Below are positions 30,746 to 40,427 of a DNA stretch of 64,000 bases, in pieces. Every line of letters begins with the position of its first letter. Position 1 is the first letter of the stretch. The notes beneath the pieces are model-generated. The model saw nothing but the letters and a program-made list of their open reading frames with translations. It did no database searches and was not told the origin of the DNA. This DNA is from Strobilurus pachycystidiatus. Taxonomy: Eukaryota; Basidiomycota; Agaricomycetes; Agaricales; Physalacriaceae. The stretch spans positions 310,001 to 374,000 of the forward strand of contig JAHLMK010000018.1 of NCBI GenBank assembly GCA_019915135.1. The letters are read 5' to 3'. A program made the translations under genes and the position numbers.

Positions 30746-31873
30746 TCAAAGCGCGAGTGCCTTCTACCCCGTCTACGGGTCTACCCACCGACAACTACGG
30801 TCGGCCCCGAGGATCTTTGGGCCGGTGCTTCGTTCCATTCCGACATACAACGGTTCGTGAATAACTTGTAACTCTGCCGGTACAAGCTCATACGTCTCAC
30901 AGGTGGGAAACCGTGCTTGACAAGGCTCCTCAATTGATGGTCCTTGTGCGAACGTACACTTTAGAGTCGCAAACCGGAGCCATCTCTGATGTGGACCTTG
31001 AGCGCATTCGGCCTCTTCTGGCACACTCGACGGTACACCGTGGCTCCGATCTTGAATCTTCTTTTGCTTCGGTGGGGTTTCTCGTCTGGAGTTATATTTA
31101 CACTGTGGGGGGGCGACGAGTTCAAAACCGTTACCCTAAAATACTGTTGGTGAGTACTATTCAACCTACCTCCTACTTATTTTCCACAATTATCCGGATT
31201 AACAAATCGCTCCCTACATGCTTGACGACGAAGCCACAATTACTCTGTTGTGTTGTGCCGTTTCTTGCGATTGGACGGGATGTGTACCTCGGATCCCCCT
31301 TGTCAGACCTTCGCACCCGAAGCTTTGTGTACGAGCCCAGCATGAGGACGCCTAGTGGTATCAGCGCGCCGTAAACAGCCGGCTGAATTTAAATTCTTTT
31401 AACGGAGGGTCCTGCGACCGCACCGTCGCAGGAGACGCCGCACCGTTGCAGGGCGTCGCATACCTGGTGCGGCGTCGCAGGGCGTCGCATACCTGACTCG
31501 CTCACTCTCATTGTCGCTTAGCGTACATCTTACGTGTAATTGAGCTTTACGCACGCTTTACGTGCCATCTATTGAATCAAGCCCATGTCCAATGCCACAG
31601 GAAACAACTCCGTCAGTCGCCCTTGGGAGGTACCTCTGCTGCTATTTTGGCTCCAACATCACTCGTGGGGTTTCAAAAGGCCGGCGCCTCTCTGGACGCG
31701 ACATCGAACCAGAAATATGGACTACGCACTACGCGTAGGCTTGGTCGGCTCAGATCTGACAATTGGCCCTCCACACGATCACGGTGATTATCGTATAGAC
31801 GATACCCATACGTGGATGGATTTGGGAGGAATCAATACACACAATACATAACAATCAAAAACAAGTATGAGTT
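30746..31873. other. gene-poor stretch with a 29-bp period repeat
   Basis: A plus frame at 30913-31374 has no recognisable domain. The stretch otherwise holds only a short tandem repeat and the downstream flank of the minus-strand gene ending at 31874. Confidence 0.4.
31448..31495 (+). repeat. partial tandem repeat, 29-bp period
   Basis: The phrase GCAGGGCGTCGCATACCTG occurs at 31448-31466 and again at 31477-31495. Related phrases (gcaccgtcgcagg, gcaccgttgcagg) precede it. Confidence 0.8.
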
Positions 31874-33745
31874 CTAAACGGCGTCAGAGGGAAAAAGGAT
31901 TGGAATTGTGCTTGTGGAATCTCCTTCGTCACGATGACCTTCAGGGGAAGGTGTGGTTGCGACATTCCTCCTCTGGTGGGCCGGCAACGATGAGGAAGAT
32001 GAGGCTTTGTGTCGCCTCCCCCCTTTCAGACCTCTGGGTATACTATCCCATCCTGCGAGCCTCGGTCCTTCCTCTTCCCCTTCCCTTTCCGAGGTTGAGC
32101 TCTTGGAAGTAGTGGTGACGCTCAGCGCCCTCCAGTGCCCTCGCTTGGCATCCTGTATGAGCGACTTGATCTGCTGGATGGTTTGCCTGCGAGATTGTGA
32201 GTCGGTGGATAGGCGCTCAAGGTAGAGAGCATCGTCGTCGTGTCTCTTTCGTAACGTTATTGTAACATGGTCGATGAGAAAAGGGACGAGCTCCAGAAAG
32301 GAGAAGGTGTCGCTGAGATTCCAAGATCGAATTCTTGTAACTACATTGACGCCCTGCAAGTTTTCAGGACTGAGTCTACCAGCAGGAGAGAATAAGATAC
32401 GCACCGGCCAGTCAAGACAGTCGACCTCGTACGGTCGCAGCTGAGCGCTGTGGAAGTCCAGCTGTTTGGTCTGGGCGTGGTATGTCCAGAAATAGATGAT
32501 TTGGTTCGATAATCGACATAGGAATCTGAGCGAGAGGACCGCTATACAAGCAACCATGGCTTGGAAGATGCCGTCTTGCAGGATGTCATACTTGAACTCC
32601 ATTAGCTCAAAGGGTAGGATGTTGGGGTTTGTGACGTCCCACGCAAACAATTGGGCGAACTGTTGGGACTGTTTGTCCACACAGAGTGACCTGATTTGAC
32701 TTAGAAGCCCGTTCAGCCCAACGTCAAGAACAACTTGGTCCGCCCGTCCGCTCGCAGAAAGACAAATTTGAGGATGGTCACCCTCAAATGCAATCCTATT
32801 CGCAAATGTGACCTCGTCACTGTGGCAGGTTGAATCAATACGTCTTCTGACAGAGTAGAACACACACTCGAAAGCAAACTTTCCATCGCTGTAAATCTTG
32901 TAGATTTTCTCCATGAACAAAGCCAACAATACCGAGGCCTTGTTATGGCTAGAGGCACTGGATATATCTGAGAAGTTGTTGCCGAGAGATATCCAGACGG
33001 AGCGTAGCTTGGTGTTGAAGGATTCCGGCTCGAGCTCGACTGGCATGCCAAGCTCACTCAGCTCATCAGGCTCATTACTGAGAACCGCTTTGAGTCGAGC
33101 TGATTGAAGACTATGATTATACTGCATATATGAATTAGAGCATTTCTCTGCCACGAGACATACAATGCTCACTGGGTGCTTGAAACACCATGTCGGGACC
33201 AATTTCTTTGGACCGTTATATGGAACGGCGTGATCCTTGCTAATCTTCATCTCGGACTCGTAGACTTCTCTCGCTTGCCTACTGATCGAGGCTCTAAAGT
33301 GAGTGGGTAAGTCATATAAGCAAGTGCGCCGACGCATGGTGGAGGAGGAGGAAGAGGATAAACGACGGGTATGAATAACCCACAACGGTTCGTGTCGCAC
33401 GTGGCCCATTCACGCGCTCACACTGCCTCACAGGCTCACAGGCTCGGGGACCGTCACCTTTTGTGTCGTCCACTTCGGACCGACCTCTGGCAGACAGGTC
33501 CGCCAAGCATAGGATACAGGTGCCATCTATCCTCAGATGACACCCAGGGCAGCCGCAAAACGTTGGTGGTGGTGGTGGGGAAAAGGAAGGTGATCGCGCG
33601 AAAGGTGATCGCGTTCGCGCGATCGCCTTCCTTTTCCAGACCAAACCGCCTTCCCTTTCCAGATCGACCGGGATCAAACTCACTTTGAAGGAGACAGTGG
33701 TGTCTTGAGAGCGGTCAGCTTTGCAGTTTTCTGAGCGTTCATCAT
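31874..33745 (-). CDS. lineage-type protein, possible PD-(D/E)XK-like core, tandem copy 1 (443 aa)
   Basis: Exons 33684-33745, 33173-33293, 32868-33121, 32405-32819 and 31874-32353 join in frame to 443 residues. Splice sites were set by comparison with the paralog at 36.6-38.3 kb, which has GT-AG ends at the same places. A single 511-codon frame exists only because introns 2-4 (51, 48 and 51 bp) are stop-free multiples of three. The middle contains SASGRADQVVLDVGL (D173, D178), then FELMEFKYDI (E220-x-K222), then a helix FQAMVACIAVLSLRFL. That spacing is compatible with a PD-(D/E)XK nuclease-like fold, but no search was possible. The C-terminus is Ser/Arg/Glu-rich. The first intron is 390 bp, unusually long, and holds an inverted repeat. 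Function is unknown. Confidence 0.65.
33579..33637. repeat. 24-bp inverted repeat (hairpin) in intron 1
   Basis: The arms at 33579-33602 and 33614-33637 (start GGAAAAGGAAGG, end CCTTCCTTTTCC) match at 23 of 24 positions around an 11-base centre that itself repeats GGTGATCGCG. It lies inside the long first intron of the gene above and is absent from the intron of the paralog. Confidence 0.8.
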
Positions 33746-35024
33746 CGGTGTGAGCAAAGAGTGAAAGGGCGGTTCCTGTTGAAGAGTGCGGTTCCAGTGA
33801 AAATTAATTCAAAGTGTCTTTGAGGAACTATCGTTGCTGTTTCTGGTCAGATGCATTGTGACTCTGACGTGTCATAAATTTGGCCTTGAAGCTTAAAGTC
33901 ATCCTTAGGTGCGGAGAGCTCAGTTGCTTCTGAAGAACTCACAACGACCCTCCACTAACGTCAAATGACAAGATCATTGGGCTCAATGTCACCGGTATTC
34001 GACTCAAGGAGCAGAAAGCGACAGTCTCGTTTTGTCGTGGAGGATACTCCAGCGGCGCACCTTCTTTCTTAGTTTGATTCGCGTCTGCGTTTGATTCGCG
34101 TTCAAAGTCTTTGTATAAGGTTACTGAATCCGATCAACTTTACATCAGCACCTCAGTCCTCCGGCCTGAAGTAGGGCCCGTCTCAGCCGCCGGCTTCTAA
34201 ACAGCGAAAGGTCAGCCTCCAGCTTTTTCCGACAAACTCTGTCAGCTCCACCTAAAGATCATTTCTTCGAGTGTTAAATTCCTGCTTCCGATGCCAGTGA
34301 CTCTCCTCAAATGCTTTTGTCCGCTTCCCCGGGCCCACCTGTGTGTCGAGAAAGTGTCGAGAATCTCCAGCATCGCAATACTCAGCCCCGCATGGCCCTT
34401 GACGGCGCCTGCCCTACCGATGCGCCACCAGGTTTGAGAAACTCATCCTGGTGGTTCAGAAACTGCCGCTCCCCGCGACAATGTTCTTCAGCTCCTCCTG
34501 GCCAGAGCGTCTATGTAAGCTCTGACGTCGACGGCCTTTCCAATCCGCAATATTGCTAGTTGTACGTTACTGAACGTACTGAACCCCATATCTTAACAAG
34601 CAATGTTTGGGCGGTCGGGAGCAATTTCCATATTTGCAGGCATGGACGCCCAAACGCGGCCTGACCTTTCCCAAAACAGGCGGGCGGTGATCGAATTCAA
34701 GTTGAACCCGTCTCAGCGTCTTTGGCACTGATCTCAAATGTGTAACACGAGGGGCTTCGCTGCAAGATGAGTTGCGAGGACTTGGAAATGTCGAGGCTTG
34801 AGGTAAGCCTTGTCCATTTGAGTCATGTTGAGGAGCCTGATATTGAGGTAAGCTCCAGCCTTCTACGCGGCCACAGCTGATGAGGATGACGAAGGCGTAA
34901 ATAGTAGAGGTATCCATGCCCGAGCACCTCCCTACGGTTTATCAAAGCGAGGTGTATCTCTGGAGGCCGATAGGGGATACACGGCGGTAGATAGTCGTGA
35001 AATAGACATATAATACTGTCTTGT
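33746..35024. other. upstream flank of tandem copy 1, no gene supported
   Basis: The first 400 bases resemble the flank of the paralog near 38.3-38.6 kb (shared phrases ctttcttagtttgat and tcctccggcct), so the duplication includes promoter sequence. Short frames further right are not supported. Confidence 0.45.
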
Positions 35025-35732
35025 TCAAATGATTTCCGTGCTGAATTCTGGATTGAGTGAGAAAGCGAGAGCTCGATAGCTTTCGTCTTTGTTGGCCGTT
35101 CCTTTGATGGTGGCTGTGCCACCTGCTCTTGTCCTGACCACGACGAGACAACGACGAGTGCCTCGTTGTTTGCCCTTTCTAGTTCTCTCTGGTCTCTGTC
35201 TCGCATCGGAGACGCTTTTGAAGCCTAACTCCCTCTGGACGACCGCGGCATCTTCTGGACGTGGACCGATTATCGGTACGGCACCGCGCGAATGCCTCCA
35301 ATTGACCTGATCTCGACGTGGGGCAGCCTTGCCTTTTCCGAGAAGCAACGGATCTGAGAGAGCTTGGGCTTGAGCTGGTCTTTGCCAGGCTGTAGGGTGC
35401 GTGTTCTTCTTCCTTGGCCTGGATCTTACCAACTTCTCGTGTCTGTTTTCTAAATTTGAATCTTCTGGCCTTCGCATTAACACATCCGGATTCCATTTTG
35501 GCCTGCCTCGCGTTGCTGACGACGACAACGACCACACTCGGGCCTCAAGCGACCTTTGTGGACTCAAATTGATACACGGCGCTGTGACAAGCTCGCAAAC
35601 GATAAGAAGACCATGCGCAAGCTCTCGACAATCCGACGGAGAAGACAGAACTGGCGAAGACGTCGCTGGCTCAACCGGCAGCAACAACTTTGCTAGTATC
35701 GCTGCCAGATTTGGATCATTCCGAGTCGACAT
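35025..35732 (-). CDS. hypothetical ORF (about 235 aa), low support
   Basis: A single minus-strand open frame from an ATG at 35732 (MSTRNDPNLAAILAKLLLPV) to 35025. The first 70 residues look like a folded N-terminus. From there on it is basic and rich in Arg, Pro and Ala (RPRKKNTHPTAWQRPAQAQA), which could be a disordered nucleic-acid-binding tail or a chance frame through an intron. No family recognised. It lies between the two tandem paralogs on the same strand, and has no counterpart at the second copy that I could see. Confidence 0.3.
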   Translation of the reverse strand: MSTRNDPNLAAILAKLLLPVEPATSSPVLSSPSDCRELAHGLLIVCELVTAPCINLSPQRSLEARVWSLSSSATRGRPKWNPDVLMRRPEDSNLENRHEKLVRSRPRKKNTHPTAWQRPAQAQALSDPLLLGKGKAAPRRDQVNWRHSRGAVPIIGPRPEDAAVVQRELGFKSVSDARQRPERTRKGKQRGTRRCLVVVRTRAGGTATIKGTANKDESYRALAFSLNPEFSTEII

Positions 35733-36635
35733 TTGAATGAAATTCTTTGACCCTGGTAACATTGCTTTACGGACGACGACGTGCATTCTTTGACCTCAAG
35801 GAATGGTTCAGGACATTGAAGAATATAGAGTTTCGCGACGAGTCCGGAATCCGAATCGACCCGAAGATAATGCCGAAATCCTCGATGATTTGAAGGAGAG
35901 GCTGAATTGGCTGCCGGCGGCGCGGAGTTGATTGTTGTCTTGGACGACGGCGGCGACGTCTTGCGTGTTTCCAGGTGTGTATTCCTTGTTTGCTGGCTGA
36001 CTATTGCTGATATGCTCTTTCCCACTGCCAAATCCGCATCTTCCACGCCCGGTATGCCGTTACAAGACTCTCTCGCTCTGACTGCTTCACTCGACGGATG
36101 CCTGCGCCATTACAGAGAGCAAGAATTCCACCAACGATGACAACGCCGTCTTCATAGATGCATCCGGCAATGTCAACGCGAGTCGCCCAGTTGGTCCAAT
36201 TGGATGCGAGCCCCCCACGTACAACTGAGGGATGTTTGACGGGAGGGAGCCGACGCGGAGATGGGACACCTTGTAATCCATCCAGAAGTACATGTCTATC
36301 TGTGCGTGAAAAATGAAACCGATTGATAGCGCTACCCCCCACACGATATGATTACAATGCTCGGTAACACAGGCGGGCTTTTGTCCGACGAGGACTCCGA
36401 CGATGTTAGTTACCGCCTGCCACCGCGCGTTTTGAACGCTGGGGAGACATACACATTAAGTGGTACGGGTCCTTGATCTGATGACTTACGCGCTGAAGGA
36501 TCTCGTCGAGGAGCTGCTCAGCCTCTCCTTCAAGGTCCTCTTTGTCACTCTTGTAGTTTAGTCAAAAGCAGTGATACAAATGCGTCACAAGTAGGAGAGA
36601 CATCAATCAGAGATAAGACGAATTCTAGGTGGTAG
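35733..36635. other. spacer between tandem paralogs with a possible gene relic
   Basis: On minus, about 36100-36330 reads YKVSHLRVGSLPSNIPQLYV then GGSHPIGPTGRLALTLPDAS, which looks like real coding sequence of an unidentified protein, but it ends after about 85 codons with no clear splice partner. Nothing else is supported. Confidence 0.35.
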
Positions 36636-38305
36636 TTACATAGGGCTTGCGTCGCCATTCTTTGCGTTCCCGTCGACCTTTGCGGCGTCTCCGTCCGTGA
36701 TTGCAAGATTCCTCTTCTTGCGTGGCAATGATAGCGAGGAGGATGAGCCTCTGGCTCGTTTGACTCCTCCCAGACCTCTGCAAATATTGCCCCAAAATTG
36801 GTCCCTCGCTCCTTCTCGTTCCCTTTCCTCATCGCCTTCTCGCTCCCTTTCCTCATCGCCTTCCCCCTCCCTTGCCTCGCAAGCTTCTTCCAGCCCTGTT
36901 AGAGCCGATGATGAGCCATTTGAACTTTTGAGAGCTCCTAATGCCCTCCAATGCCCTCGTTTGGTATCTTGAAGGAGTGATTTGGTTTGCTGAACGGCCA
37001 CAATGCGAAATTGTTCGTCTGTTGAGAGACGTGTTGAGTGCAGCGCGTCGATGTCATGTCTCTCCTTGAGAGTTACGGAAACGTGTTCCACCAGAAAAGG
37101 GACAAGATATAGGAAGGAGAAGTAGTCGCTTAGAACCCAGGATCTGATTCCTGTCAAGACCTTGACCCCCTGCAGATTTCCAAGACTCAGTCTACAAGCA
37201 AGAGAAGAGAGTGATATACGCACCGGCCAGTCAAGACAGTCGGCCTCGTATGGTTGTAGCTGGGCGCTGTTAAATTGCAATTTCTTGGTGGCGGCATCAA
37301 AAATCCAGAAGTTAATGATCTGGTTTGAAAGGCGACATAGAAACCGCAAAGAGAGGAGCGAGAGACAAGCAGTCATCGCTTTGAAAACACCCTCTTCCTC
37401 GGAGGGAACGTTAAGTTCCGCCACCTCGAAAGGCAGGACGGTGGGGTTTTTTGCGCTCCATCCAAAAAGAGAGGCAAATTCTTGGGACTGGGCATCTACG
37501 CAGAGTGACCTAATTTGGCCTAAAAGACCGTTGAGCCCGACGTCGAGTACCACTTTGTCGACACGACCAGTTGAAGAGAGAATAAATTGCGGTGCCGGGC
37601 TGTCGCCCTCAAAGATGATACGATTGGCGAACACCTCATGCGATCTGTGGCAGTTTGAATCGATATGTAACAGAATAACAGGATACGCACAAGAGAGAGA
37701 ATCTTCCTTCGCCAAAGGTGGAAAAGATCTTCTCCATGAAGATAGCTAACGACGCCGATGCGAGGTAGTTATCTGCTAATTTCGCGGCGTCGTCGAAAGA
37801 GTATCCGATAGTGATCCAAATGGACCTGAGCTTATCATCTACCAAAGATGACTCGTACTTCACAGGTGTGCCCAAGTTTAAGTCCTCGGGTGGAGTGCGT
37901 AGTACCGCTTTGAGGCGTGGGGACAGTAAATTGTTGTGCTGCATGCAGAAGGTTGAACTATTGCTCGCTCACAAGAACTTGGGATAACGCTCACCTCATA
38001 GGTATAGCACCATGTGGGGACGACAACTTTCATCGAACCGTCGTAGGGAATAGCCTCATCACGTATGATCTTATGCTCGAAGAGTATGCAGTCGGATGCT
38101 TGTTTGTTTTTCCCCGCCCTGCAATGAGGAAGTGAGCTATCTGAATCGTCCAAGCAACTGCACCTGAACATGGTGGTGGGAAAAAGCAAGAAGCGCGGGT
38201 GTCTGCCTCGCCTTCCCTTTCTAGAGCAAATCCGGATGGCCGGAACCAAACTCACTTAGAGGGGGGGAGTCGCTGGGGAACTGTTGCAGCTTCCTTGCGG
38301 TTCAT
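36636..38305 (-). CDS. lineage-type protein, tandem copy 2, putative active-site Lys replaced (458 aa)
   Basis: Exons 38256-38305, 37995-38118, 37691-37938, 37224-37644 and 36636-37169 join in frame to 458 residues. It aligns along its whole length with the protein at 31.9-33.7 kb: MNRKEAATVPQRLPPSK/AGKNKQ at the start, then IPYDG...VVPTWCY, EVFANRIIFEGD, SSTGRVDKVVLDVGLNGLL, RFLCRLSNQIINFW and SLPYEADCLDWPVR-type segments. Where copy 1 has E-F-K (220-222), this copy has E-L-N (E217, N219), so if the core is a nuclease it is probably inactive here. Introns 2 and 3 (56 and 46 bp) are normal and carry frame breaks, which supports the splice sites assigned in copy 1. The C-terminus has repeated acidic and basic EEREREG units. 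Confidence 0.65.
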
Positions 38306-40427
38306 CGTCAGTGTGGGTGAAGAGCGAAAACCCCGGTTCCTGTAAAAAGGATTCTTAAGTATTTTCAAGGAAATATCGTTTTCATTTCTGGTCGGCTGAC
38401 AGACTTTGGCCTTAGTTTTCGTAGTTGAAGCGCCTAGAGCCGCCTTTCGATACGGAGAATTTAGTTCCTTCCAGGTAATTCTCCTCATAACCCTCTACTT
38501 ATCTCAAACGTCATGTTTATTCCACTCGGGGAGTATTATAATAAGAGGAAAAGGTATCCTAGGCCTACATCTTTCTTAGTTTGATAAATCTATTGATTCC
38601 TATCCTCCGGCCTATGTATCGGAGGCGTTGTATCATACGTCCCGAAGCTTCGGATCAATTTTTGCCGCAACTTGAACCACGACCACGACGGCCAATGGCA
38701 ACCAGCGTCGACGCGTAGTTGCCTGGCCAGCCCCACCGGACAATGTGCCTTCAAATCCCCGAGGGTGGTCAAGACTTCATCTGGTGCTATTGCGATCGCA
38801 AGTGCGAAGGCGGAGCCTGTCTTTCCGAATTATCTCGGAGAAGACGCCATTCATATACTGTGGTGCGTGCAAGGTGCGCCCAGTCAGGGAAATGATCGAA
38901 CTGATTCTTGATTGTTCGCCAGGACAACGATGATGACCCCAGTAGAAATGGACGATTGATGGTCGTCAGCCTGCTCTTGACGAAGACCACGACGACGACG
39001 ATGCATAAGTACACTGTAAGTTCCTGCTTACTCGTAAGTACAGATTACTTATTGACAGCGATATCACAGCGCACAATGCATAACTAAGCAGCAGAGCTTC
39101 GCGACGCGCTTAGTCTTCCGTCCGTGTCGTATCTGCAACATCTCCAAAATGAAGGAGCCTGCTCTCAATCGTTCCCATCATCCCGACGTCACATCCAATC
39201 CATCCGCGGCACCCGTCTATGATCCCCTTCATCTCCCTCATTGAACACACAAGAAAATTCGGCGTCAGGGACACGAGGTCCAGTTCGCGAATGGTACAAC
39301 CAGGTACGGAGTCAAGGGCATGTCTATCTTTTTCAATCTGTCCTCCGTTATCTTCCCACTTTCCTTTCCTTACACTGCTCCTCCACCAGGTATCGCTCCT
39401 CCCTCGCTGATCGCCATTGCTCCTATGCCAATCGCCGCTTCTCCTACTTCAAAGATTGCCGCTTCGCCACCCTCGCCAACCATCACCGCTCCTCGTCACT
39501 CATTGCTTTTCCCTCGGAATCTCGGCACTGCTTCGCCAATCACTGCATCTCCCATGCCTATCGTTGCTGCTCCCTCGCACGAACTACCCACCGCTAAAAG
39601 TCAGCCAAGACCAAGGTCTATGTACCTCCGAAAGCAGACGGGCCAAAGTAAGTCATTCCATCAGTCTTCCCTTGGCGGCACGTTTATTTTGTACATTGCC
39701 TGCGTGATATCCGATGTGTATCGCATGCCAGAATGGGTCTCATGGCATGATTCATGTACTGCCTCGTATATGCTGATATATCTGTGTCACAACAGGTCGT
39801 GCTGCGGTTGACTGAAGCGAGCAACGAAGCAGTCAAGGCCTTCGAGGATTCTGCCGAGCGTGGCTTAGCTCTGTCTGAATCACATTTCGAGGTAACTCAC
39901 TCTCCGTCCCAGTTGGTCGATACCACAGCACACCCGATAACCGAACGGCAGCAAGGTCTCGCTCCGCAGACGAACTGGCTGAAGAACAGTTTAGTTCAAC
40001 TTGTTAGCTGCTGAACCAGATTAGTGGAGCCGACTCCCTCAAGTGTTTGGATCAAGTTCTGGTCATCCGTGTTCTTTCTTTCACGCTTTGTCCCTCATGG
40101 TAAGTCTTTTATCTTGTCTTCGACAACCAGCTTCGTACAAGACTACTTCCGCCTACAGAGTCTTCTCGTTGTCTCAAACTCTTGTCGCAAGCACTCCTTT
40201 GCTCCTTTTACCTCGGGGGGCGGGGGCGGTAGAATGGGCGGCGTGTGTGTCGGCACGGGCGTCGCCGCCGGCCAGTCATCAACGAGCATGTCGTCGTCGG
40301 CGTTCATGGTGGCCGTCGAGTGGAACGAAGGCAAACAGTGACATACAGGGCTGCCTTCATTCTAGAAACTCGAGTGCTCAAACTTTCGCATTACCTCTTC
40401 CTGCACGCTCCTCACCGTCACCCGCCA
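38306..40427. other. intergenic, with a weak multi-exon gene-like signal at 39.2-40.0 kb
   Basis: Possible exons on plus encode TQENSASGTRGPVREWYNQ, then after a GT-AG gap a Pro/Ala/Ser-rich run (PPSLIAIAPMPIAASPTSK) and, after another gap, LRLTEASNEAVKAFEDSAER. The pieces are short, the start is unclear and one frame break seems needed, so this is not called as a gene. Low-complexity Pro/Ser sequence limits what can be said. Confidence 0.3.

Noticed and set aside
31874..33409. A single uninterrupted 511-codon exon
   Set aside because: The paralog has introns at the same places with the same GT-AG ends, so the frame most likely runs through three introns; the spliced model starts upstream at 33745.
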